The notes below the pieces were generated by a model. The model did not search any database. It was not told the origin of the DNA and saw nothing but the letters and a program-made list of their open reading frames with translations. DNA of 5,318 nt from Oribacterium sp. UBA3737 (GTDB lineage: Bacteria; Bacillota_A; Clostridia; Lachnospirales; Lachnospiraceae). The translations under genes and the position numbers were made by a program. The stretch is taken from the NCBI GenBank assembly GCA_002371295.1, contig DFGZ01000028.1, forward strand, positions 1,104 through 6,421. Reading direction: 5' to 3'. Every line of letters starts with the position of its first letter. The first letter of the stretch is position 1. Below are positions 1 to 3,131 of this stretch, piece by piece.

Positions 1-177
1 TGGATCGACATGACCTATCGGGCCTGCAAGGGTGAGCTTGTAAAGGCGACGCTATACGATGGAGCGACCCATCACTGGCTTAAATTCACTGCATCACCTA
101 CGGAAGAGCCTAATGCATGCTTTGTGATCTGCGATGTGGTAGACGAAGAGATGCGCGGACAAAAAGAAAAGAAATAA
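1..177 (+). CDS. C-terminal 58 residues of a protein cut by the window edge, possibly a PAS-like sensor domain
   Basis: Frame 1 is open from the first base to a TAA at 175-177 and encodes 58 residues, beginning WIDMTYRACKG and ending in a charged tail (RGQKEKK). The short alternating stretches WIDMTYRAC, LVKATLYD, HWLKFTASP and ACFVICDVV look like successive beta strands of a PAS/PAC-type sheet, followed by a short acidic-basic tail. That reading is inference from pattern only, with no diagnostic motif visible. A strong intrinsic terminator begins 7 bases after the stop, so this is the last gene of its transcript. The frame is supported by good codon usage and by the terminator position. The start and most of the protein lie outside the window, so the function cannot be fixed. 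Confidence 0.7.
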   Translation, partial: WIDMTYRACKGELVKATLYDGATHHWLKFTASPTEEPNACFVICDVVDEEMRGQKEKK

Positions 178-183
178 TTATTT

Positions 184-222
184 CCCCTGACTTATATATA
201 GTTATAGGTCAGGGGAGTTTTT
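184..222 (+). terminator. Intrinsic terminator of the upstream gene
   Basis: CCCCTGAC (184-191) pairs perfectly with GTCAGGGG (208-215). The stem extends inward as TTATA/TATAG (192-196 with 203-207, one G-T pair), giving about 13 bp around a 6-base loop. AG then TTTTT (218-222) follows. This is a textbook rho-independent terminator for the gene ending at 177. The T-tract orients it to the plus strand. Confidence 0.92.
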
Positions 223-327
223 GTGTTGCGGAAAGAAAAGGCTGCCGGATAAAGAAACGCGACCGAAAAATATTAAAAATCAGAATATTTCTGAAATGAA
301 ACCTGCTTAATATAACAATTAGTTATC

Positions 328-337
328 AAACCGGTTT
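328..337. promoter_or_regulatory. CG-centred palindrome AAACCGGTTT, LacI-family operator-like
   Basis: AAACCGGTTT is a perfect 10-bp palindrome centred on C/G. LacI/GalR-family repressors commonly bind palindromes with a central CG and flanking A/T half-sites. This site matches that general form, but no LacI-type regulator gene lies in the window. The nearest downstream gene begins 370 bases away. Confidence 0.3.
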
Positions 338-443
338 ACGGACATTTTATAGATTTTATGCCTTGAACAAATGAATGGCAAAAATTAATTGTATAAAATA
401 TTTCAAAATCTACCATGTTTTTATTTCATTAGTAAATAGAAGT

Positions 444-451
444 AAGCGCTT
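444..451. promoter_or_regulatory. CG-centred palindrome AAGCGCTT, LacI/cre-like
   Basis: AAGCGCTT is a perfect 8-bp palindrome inside AGTAAGCGCTTTAC (441-454). It resembles the core of catabolite-responsive (CcpA cre) and LacI-family operators, but misses the cre consensus at its first base and last two bases. Its centre is 115 bp from that of the palindrome at 328-337, close to eleven helical turns. That is suggestive of paired operators but could be chance. Confidence 0.28.
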
Positions 452-460
452 TACATTTGT

Positions 461-514
461 AAAAGATGATTGATTATGACTGCATTTGGATAACTTTTGA
501 AAAAAAGATGATTG
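461..514 (+). repeat. 12-bp direct repeat AAAAGATGATTG, two copies
   Basis: AAAAGATGATTG occurs at 461-472 and again at 503-514, a 42-bp period (four helical turns). The copies are exact. The first lies just after the AAGCGCTT palindrome. No function is apparent; it could be a pair of protein-binding sites or a remnant duplication. Confidence 0.55.
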
Positions 515-608
515 GCTCATATTAAAATGTAATTTAATAAAACAGCTTGAAGGAAGAGTGGGTATCAATAAAAAAACGATATTATTATTTAAGGGTATAT
601 CAAAAAGG

Positions 609-636
609 CATTAAATATATTTAATGGTTGCATTAA
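609..636. promoter_or_regulatory. 18-bp perfect palindrome plus third half-site, operator candidate
   Basis: CATTAAATATATTTAATG (609-626) is a perfect 18-bp palindrome ending one base before the -35 hexamer of the downstream small gene. A further CATTAA half-site lies at 631-636, exactly 22 bp (about two turns) after the first, inside the promoter. GCATT (630-634) and AATGC (645-649) also form an inverted repeat spanning the promoter spacer. This arrangement is typical of a repressor or activator site controlling the promoter at 628-655, although an AT-rich UP element is an alternative. Confidence 0.5.
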
Positions 637-655
637 CAATAATAAATGCTATAAT
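628..655 (+). promoter_or_regulatory. Extended -10 promoter of the 65-residue gene
   Basis: TTGCAT (628-633) is separated by 16 bases from a perfect TATAAT (650-655). The -10 is preceded by TG at 647-648, the extended -10 signature. Transcription should start near 662, giving a leader of about 48 bases before the ATG at 710. The consensus -10 plus extension predicts a strong housekeeping promoter. Confidence 0.8.
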
Positions 656-660
656 CATCG

Positions 661-680
661 TTGTTTTTGGGGAAAAACAA
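661..680 (+). promoter_or_regulatory. Hairpin at the predicted mRNA 5' end
   Basis: TTGTTTTT (661-668) and AAAAACAA (673-680) pair perfectly around GGGG. The left arm starts at the predicted transcription start, so the mRNA would begin almost directly with this stem. 5'-terminal stem-loops are known to protect mRNAs from pyrophosphate removal and 5'-dependent decay (the ompA type of stabiliser). That role is inferred. The ribosome binding site AAGGAG (693-698) lies free, 12 bases after the stem. Confidence 0.55.
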
Positions 681-709
681 TATTTATGCTTTAAGGAGAG
701 TAGAGAATA

Positions 710-907
710 ATGACAAGACTACTGTACAAGGGTTCAAGCTTTGCTAACGGACTTACAAACGGAAAGATGTATGAGGTTGAGGATGTTAACCAGTTCTGCG
801 TATCTGTTATCGATGACAGCGGAAAGCAGCATTTCTATTCAAAGGTTAATCCATGCCAGTTTGGCAGCGTAGGAATGAAGGGATCCTGGTCTGAAGTATC
901 TAAATAA
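710..907 (+). CDS. 65-residue conserved small cytoplasmic protein of unknown function
   Basis: The ATG follows AAGGAG (693-698) at 11 bases, and the frame ends TAA at 905-907. The product has no signal peptide or membrane segment. The pattern GLTNGKMYEV (14-23), a short hydrophobic strand (CVSVI, 30-34), a DDSG turn (35-38) and HFYS (41-44) reads as a series of strands and turns, compatible with a small SH3-like beta barrel. I recognise the LTNGKxYEV...DDSG layout from small uncharacterised Firmicutes proteins but cannot name a family. Cysteines are at 30 and 49. Codons (AAG, GGA, GTT, CTT, ACA) resemble those of pflB and suggest high expression. The gene stands alone with its own strong promoter and a long terminator, so it is monocistronic. 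Existence is near certain; function is unknown. Confidence 0.9.
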   Translation: MTRLLYKGSSFANGLTNGKMYEVEDVNQFCVSVIDDSGKQHFYSKVNPCQFGSVGMKGSWSEVSK

Positions 908-919
908 ACAGGAAAAATA

Positions 920-976
920 AAAAGAAGCTTTTCATTGATTTCAAGTTTTGAGGTTGATGAAAAGCTTCTTTTTTTA
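920..976 (+). terminator. Long intrinsic terminator of the 65-residue gene
   Basis: AAGAAGCTTTTCAT (922-935) is the exact reverse complement of ATGAAAAGCTTCTT (957-970). The stem continues inward through 936-944 with 948-956 (A-T, C-G and G-T pairs) to a 3-base loop, giving about 23 bp in all. TTTTT (971-975) follows. The left flank is A-rich, so the element could also stop transcription arriving on the minus strand. Confidence 0.92.
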
Positions 977-1007
977 TCAAAATTTAATATAATAGGATTA
1001 ATATATC

Positions 1008-1117
1008 TGATATCATCGGATTAACAAACATTTCCAGAGAATCTGGAAATCAGACAGGGAGCTTTATGAGTCATATTCTATGAGGTGTGGTGTACATTTT
1101 CTGTGTGCCGTGTACAT
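1008..1117 (+). promoter_or_regulatory. Leader region of the two-gene unit with an inverted repeat and a phased direct repeat
   Basis: The spacer before the gene at 1136 holds TGATATCA (1008-1015), which doubles as a weak extended -10 (TG at 1008-1009, TATCAT at 1011-1016), though no good -35 precedes it. ATTTCCAGA (1030-1038) and TCTGGAAAT (1042-1050) form a perfect 9-bp inverted repeat around GAA. GTGTACAT occurs at 1090-1097 and 1110-1117, exactly 20 bp apart, inside a longer 13-base match (1085-1097, 1105-1117; 11 identical). The inverted repeat has no T-tract, so it is not a terminator. An operator or mRNA leader stem fits better. The promoter itself is not confidently located. Confidence 0.4.
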
Positions 1118-1135
1118 CTAAAAGGAGGGCGCGTT

Positions 1136-1459
1136 ATGGACGAGGCTAGAGCGATTCTTGGATGGATTTCACCGGATGGTACCTTTACTCCTTATGAATG
1201 GGGAGAACATACAGAGGGGGCCGTTGAAATAATTAACAAGAACGGTTGGTACCATGAATTCTGCGAGAGGTATTGCGCAAATGAGCGTGATTTCCTCTGT
1301 GACAAGGGATACTGCCTGCTGCATGATCCCGGTAAGAACAACATTTCTGCGACTCACATTCGCCCTTTGACAACGAGACAAAGAGATTTTCTTTACGGAT
1401 ATTTTATTGATCTCGGTGATCATAAAAAAGCGAATCAGATGTTGCTTCATGAATTTTGA
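1136..1459 (+). CDS. 107-residue hypothetical protein with four cysteines
   Basis: The start at 1136 is chosen because AAAGGAGG (1121-1128) lies 7 bases upstream. The longer GTG-initiated frame from 1085 would run through that site and has no clear one of its own. The product (MDEARAILGW...LLHEF) is soluble, with no signal peptide or membrane span. Visible blocks are GWISPDGTFTPYEWGEHTEGA (9-29), a cysteine region with C43, C47, C55 and C60, KGYCLLHDP (57-65), and LTTRQRDFLYGYFIDLG (78-94), which looks helical. The GW...DG.F....HTEGA opening and the LT..QRDFLY.YF ending resemble widespread small Firmicutes proteins, many in phages and plasmids, but I cannot name a domain. The cysteines could bind metal, but the spacing (x3, x7, x4) is not a standard zinc motif. 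The next gene begins 19 bases after the stop, suggesting co-transcription. Confidence 0.87.
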   Translation: MDEARAILGWISPDGTFTPYEWGEHTEGAVEIINKNGWYHEFCERYCANERDFLCDKGYCLLHDPGKNNISATHIRPLTTRQRDFLYGYFIDLGDHKKANQMLLHEF

Positions 1460-1478
1460 ACTCTGAAAAAATTATGGT

Positions 1479-2042
1479 ATGAACTATCTAATCAGCGGGT
1501 TGAAACATTTTAAGACCATAAACAGACATAAATGGGAGGTCATGAAGAACTGTTTTAAAGTTGGGCTTTACAAACAGGGGATACTTCATGATCTTTCCAA
1601 ATATTCATGGATAGAATTTAAGACAGGCATAAAATACTATCAGGGAAACAAGAGTCCCAATACCGAGGAACGTCTTCGAACCGGAGTGTCTGAAGCCTGG
1701 CTTCACCACAAGGGTCGAAACAAGCATCATTTTGAATACTGGTGCGATTACGACCTTGAAAAGAAAGGAACCATGATAGGCTGCCGTATGCCCTACAGAT
1801 ATGTGGCCGAAATGTTCTGTGACAGGGTGGCCGCGGCTAAAGTATATAAAGGAAAAGACTACCATGACGGTGTGGCGTGGGAATATTTCGAGCCTACAAA
1901 GGATACTGTACTGCTGGCGCCGGAGACTAAGAAGGAGATCACCGAGCTTCTTCTGATGCTGAAAAATGAAGGAGAAGAGAAGACCTTTGCTTTTCTTAGG
2001 GAAGAAGTGAAACGAAGAAAAAATGAACGCGATTATTTTTAA
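1479..2042 (+). CDS. DUF5662-family protein (187 residues), function unknown
   Basis: The protein carries the pattern I associate with DUF5662: an N-terminal LKHFKTINRHKWEVMKNCFK block (8-27), HDLSKYS (37-43), KYYQGNKSPN (52-61), WLHHKGRNKHHFEYW (74-88) and MPYRYVAEMFCDRVAA (104-119), then a charged helical tail. Repeated His and Asp residues (H37, D38, H76, H77, H83, H84, E111, D115) suggest a metal-bound, HD-like helical fold; this is inference, and no reaction is known to me for the family. Full length agrees with the family. The ATG at 1479 is the first possible start after an in-frame TGA at 1464-1466, yet no clear Shine-Dalgarno precedes it, so translation may depend on coupling to the gene ending at 1459. 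An internal ATG at 1542 would cut the conserved N-terminal block and its GGAGGT is too close. The last codons lie inside a hairpin (2025-2050). Confidence 0.88.
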   Translation: MNYLISGLKHFKTINRHKWEVMKNCFKVGLYKQGILHDLSKYSWIEFKTGIKYYQGNKSPNTEERLRTGVSEAWLHHKGRNKHHFEYWCDYDLEKKGTMIGCRMPYRYVAEMFCDRVAAAKVYKGKDYHDGVAWEYFEPTKDTVLLAPETKKEITELLLMLKNEGEEKTFAFLREEVKRRKNERDYF

Positions 2043-2050
2043 TCGCGTTC
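2018..2050 (-). terminator. Second minus-strand terminator, overlapping the end of the DUF5662 gene
   Basis: GAACGCGATTA (2025-2035) pairs perfectly with TAATCGCGTTC (2040-2050) around TTTT. On the minus strand the stem is followed by A and six T residues (complement of the A-run 2018-2023), whereas the plus-strand side continues AAAAATAATA. It is therefore a minus-strand intrinsic terminator, a backstop for the tRNA-Arg transcript. It is built from the last coding codons and stop of the convergent gene. A modest role in ending the plus transcript cannot be excluded. Confidence 0.6.
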
Positions 2051-2064
2051 AAAAATAATAGTGT

Positions 2065-2108
2065 AAAAAAAGGAAACAAAAAACCGAATCGCATAAGCGA
2101 TTCGGTTT
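2065..2108 (-). terminator. Intrinsic terminator of tRNA-Arg
   Basis: AAACCGAATCGC (2081-2092) and GCGATTCGGTTT (2097-2108) form a perfect 12-bp stem with a 4-base loop. Read on the minus strand it sits 5 bases after the tRNA and runs into six T residues, then a second T-run (complement of 2065-2070). The plus-strand side lacks a T-tract beyond the stem. Confidence 0.88.
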
Positions 2109-2113
2109 AATTA

Positions 2114-2187
2114 TGCGTGCGACAGGATTCGAACCCACGACCTTCTGGTCCGTAGCCAGACGCTCTATCCAGCTGAGCTACGCACGC
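2114..2187 (-). tRNA. tRNA-Arg (anticodon ACG)
   Basis: The minus strand folds as a complete 74-base cloverleaf. The acceptor is GCGTGCG/CGCACGC with discriminator A, the D-arm is GCTC/GAGC, the anticodon stem is TCTGG/CCAGA with loop CTACGGA (anticodon ACG, read as ICG after A34 deamination), and the T-loop is TTCGAAT. The T-stem GTGGG/CCTGT contains three consecutive wobble pairs (G-U, U-G, G-U), which is unusual. The CCA end is not encoded, so it must be added after transcription. It decodes CGN arginine codons, used in pflB as CGT. It has its own promoter and terminators and no integrase or duplicated 3' end nearby. Confidence 0.96.
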
Positions 2188-2226
2188 ATCTTTGTTTGTG
2201 TGCCGCTCTCTTCAAGCGACTCAGTT

Positions 2227-2255
2227 ATATTAGCGAATACCGGAAAGAATGTCAA
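2227..2255 (-). promoter_or_regulatory. Promoter of tRNA-Arg
   Basis: On the minus strand a perfect TTGACA (2250-2255) is followed by a 17-base spacer and TAATAT (2227-2232). Transcription would start near 2220, giving a leader of about 33 bases before the mature tRNA 5' end at 2187. Spacing and hexamers fit a strong sigma-A promoter, as expected for a tRNA. Confidence 0.82.
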
Positions 2256-2265
2256 CACATAATTT

Positions 2266-2301
2266 AAAAAAATTCTGATTTTTTTGACCTTTTCAGAATT
2301 T
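2266..2301 (-). terminator. Intrinsic terminator of the Rrf2 gene
   Basis: On the minus strand AAATTCTGA and TCAGAATTT (2293-2301 and 2270-2278) form a 9-bp stem, leading into a run of seven T residues (complement of 2266-2272, part overlapping the stem). The stem is AT-rich with a 14-base loop, so efficiency may be moderate. It lies 25 bases after the Rrf2 stop and just upstream of the tRNA promoter. Confidence 0.65.
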
Positions 2302-2315
2302 CTGAAGAATTTCTG
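2295..2315. repeat. Tandem AGAATTTCTG repeat at the Rrf2 terminator
   Basis: AGAATTTCTG lies at 2295-2304 and its second copy at 2306-2315, an 11-bp period. The first copy is part of the palindrome TTCAGAATTTCTGAA (2292-2306). Either copy can supply the arm that pairs with the distal terminator arm, so competing hairpins are possible in the Rrf2 transcript. Confidence 0.5.
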
Positions 2316-2325
2316 CAGTTAAACC

Positions 2326-2763
2326 TCAGTCAGATGGGGATTCATCAGATGATGAAAGCCTGTCATTGGCAAGATCATAAAGGGTATATTTATTTACCAC
2401 ATTATATATGGCATCATCTATTTCCTTATATAAGGTAAAAGAAGGACAATTTGCTGACTTATGGCATACAGAAGAGCCGTTAACGCATTCCACTGGAGCC
2501 AGACTGCCTTCTGCCGCATCAAGGATGTCGCCGGCCTTTATGTCAGTGACAGGACGTGTAAAGAGATATCCGCCCTTTGCCCCGCGGACAGACTTCAGAA
2601 ATCCGCCTTTTACCATAAGTGATATGATCTGTTCAAGGTACTTGAGTGAAATACCCAGTCTCTCGGAGATGTCCTTGATACATACAGGATTTTCTCCGTC
2701 ACAATGCTGAGCTATATCTATAAGGGTTGCCAGTGCATAGCGCCCCTTTGTTGAAATCATCAT
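2326..2763 (-). CDS. Rrf2-family transcriptional regulator, IscR-like cysteine pattern
   Basis: The 145-residue protein starts MMISTKGRYALATLIDIA, the classic Rrf2 opening. A winged helix-turn-helix covers about residues 26-70 (IKDISERLGISLKYLEQIISLM, then the wing VRGAKGGYLFTRP). C93, C100 and C106 (C-x6-C-x5-C) match the position of the three [2Fe-2S] ligands of IscR-type members, so an iron-sulfur or redox sensing role is likely but inferred. The C-terminal YKEIDDAIYNVVNKYTLYDL helix region is the usual dimerisation part. The ATG at 2763 is chosen because GGGAGG (2772-2777) lies 8 bases upstream; a longer frame from 2811 would start upstream of the predicted transcript start. It is divergent from pflB with 368 bases between starts, has no isc/suf genes beside it here, and ends in a Ser/Asp-rich tail. 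It may regulate itself and pflB. Confidence 0.93.
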   Translation of the reverse strand: MMISTKGRYALATLIDIAQHCDGENPVCIKDISERLGISLKYLEQIISLMVKGGFLKSVRGAKGGYLFTRPVTDIKAGDILDAAEGSLAPVECVNGSSVCHKSANCPSFTLYKEIDDAIYNVVNKYTLYDLANDRLSSSDESPSD

Positions 2764-2801
2764 ACTATCAACCTCCCAAAAAAGAGCATAAAGTAAAATT
2801 A

Positions 2802-2830
2802 ATCCTACCATATTACTAGAGTTTGTTCAA
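2802..2830 (-). promoter_or_regulatory. Candidate promoter of the Rrf2 gene
   Basis: On the minus strand TTGAAC (2825-2830) and TAGGAT (2802-2807) are spaced by 17 bases; each matches four of six consensus bases. Transcription would start near 2795, about 32 bases before the ATG. ACTAGAGT (2815-2822), a short imperfect dyad, lies in the spacer where an autorepressor could bind. Confidence 0.5.
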
Positions 2831-2834
2831 TAAC

Positions 2835-2920
2835 GCTTTATGTAATGTTTTTCACATTAGACAAAAATAGAAATTACTATTGTTTTTATATAGATACATG
2901 TGCTTTTAAGGCTTTATGTA
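2835..2920 (+). repeat. GCTTTATGTA direct repeat in the divergent control region
   Basis: GCTTTATGTA occurs exactly at 2835-2844 and 2911-2920, 76 bp apart. The first copy is just beyond the Rrf2 -35 and the second ends two bases before the pflB -35. A related CTTTATGC reads on the minus strand at 2786-2793, in the Rrf2 leader. Such placement fits a shared regulator site, though the role is unproven. Confidence 0.45.
2843..2859. promoter_or_regulatory. Palindrome TAATGT-N5-ACATTA, operator candidate
   Basis: TAATGT (2843-2848) and ACATTA (2854-2859) form a perfect 6-bp inverted repeat around TTTTC. It lies about 65 bp upstream of the pflB -35 and about 13 bp behind the Rrf2 -35, so it could serve either gene. 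The TTTTTCACA half vaguely recalls Rex or CRP/FNR-family half-sites, but the other half does not match, so no regulator is assigned. Confidence 0.4.
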
Positions 2921-2922
2921 TA

Positions 2923-2951
2923 TTGACAGATTATTGTCAGAATAATATACT
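2923..2951 (+). promoter_or_regulatory. pflB promoter with overlapping TGACA-N6-TGTCA dyad
   Basis: A perfect TTGACA (2923-2928), a 17-base spacer and TATACT (2946-2951, five of six) make a strong sigma-A promoter. Transcription should start near 2958, about 174 bases before the pflB ATG. TGACA (2924-2928) and TGTCA (2935-2939) form an inverted repeat on the -35 and spacer, positioned so that a bound protein would block RNA polymerase. The bound regulator is unknown; the divergent Rrf2 protein is one candidate. Confidence 0.78.
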
Positions 2952-3029
2952 TCCAATGCTTCCATAAATTGTATACACACATCGAAAGATTGTTGCGCAT
3001 GCAACGTTGTTAAGTGGAGCAATAGTTTA

Positions 3030-3104
3030 TTATCCTGGTATCAGATGAGATGACACGAAGCATTGTTCTTCAATAGTCTCAGGCGTCTGATGTGCTATGG
3101 ATAA
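3030..3104 (+). ncRNA. Nested stem structure in the pflB 5' leader
   Basis: Four stems nest in order. TTATCC (3030-3035) pairs with GGATAA (3099-3104), ATCAGA (3040-3045) with TCTGAT (3086-3091), GAGA (3047-3050) with TCTC (3077-3080), and GAAG (3057-3060) with CTTC (3068-3071) around CATTGTT. This gives about 20 bp in 75 bases, separated by asymmetric internal loops. The structure ends 15 bases before the GGAGG ribosome binding site (3120-3124). It is not followed by a T-tract, so it would act on stability, translation or ligand sensing rather than termination. It was found by eye, without energy calculation. Confidence 0.4.
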
Positions 3105-3131
3105 GACAAGGTTTATATTGGAGGAAAAGAA

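Larger units (their letters stand above)
223..627. other. AT-rich gene-free stretch of about 400 bases
   Basis: No reading frame here has a start with a good ribosome binding site plus convincing coding character on either strand. The sequence is markedly richer in A and T than the genes on both sides. It holds two CG-centred palindromes (328-337, 444-451), a TCAGAA/TTCTGA inverted repeat with a 3-base centre (280-294), an ATAAC/GTTAT inverted repeat (312-326) and a 12-bp direct repeat (461-472 and 503-514). I recognise no known structured RNA in it. It could be an upstream regulatory region, a decayed gene or a small-RNA locus. Confidence 0.6.

Noticed and set aside
117..299. 60-residue plus-strand reading frame
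   Set aside because: It overlaps the end of the real frame-1 gene, runs straight through the strong terminator at 184-222 and has no ribosome binding site.
558..614. GTG-initiated 18-residue frame after AAGGAAG
   Set aside because: The purine-rich site is too close to the start, the frame is very short, and it ends inside the operator-like palindrome.
988..993. TATAAT as the -10 of the two-gene unit
   Set aside because: Its -35 would fall inside the terminator stem and T-tract and does not match consensus; AT-rich chance match.
1066..1083. Five-codon frame (MSHIL) as a leader peptide
   Set aside because: It is too short to support, with no regulatory codon run and no attenuator after it.
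1169..1450. Minus-strand frame opposite the 107-residue gene
   Set aside because: It is a shadow with no ribosome binding site; the plus-strand gene has an excellent one and plausible protein character.
1605..1865. Minus-strand frame opposite the DUF5662 gene
   Set aside because: The plus strand carries the conserved blocks (HDLSKY, WLHHKGRNKHH), so this is a shadow.
2114..2187. tRNA-Arg as an attachment site of an integrated element
   Set aside because: There is no integrase gene and no repeat of the tRNA 3' end anywhere in the window.
2408..2710. Plus-strand frame opposite the Rrf2 gene
   Set aside because: It is a shadow of a clearly recognisable Rrf2 regulator.
3007..3033. Second pflB promoter (TTGTTA with TATTAT)
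   Set aside because: The spacer is only 15 bases and the -35 is weak, while an excellent promoter lies upstream at 2923-2951.
2958..3131. Idea that the pflB leader is the pfl-motif (ZTP) riboswitch
   Set aside because: Despite the name, that class is tied to folate/purine genes, and its conserved G-rich core and CCGCCUGGGC-type element are not visible here.
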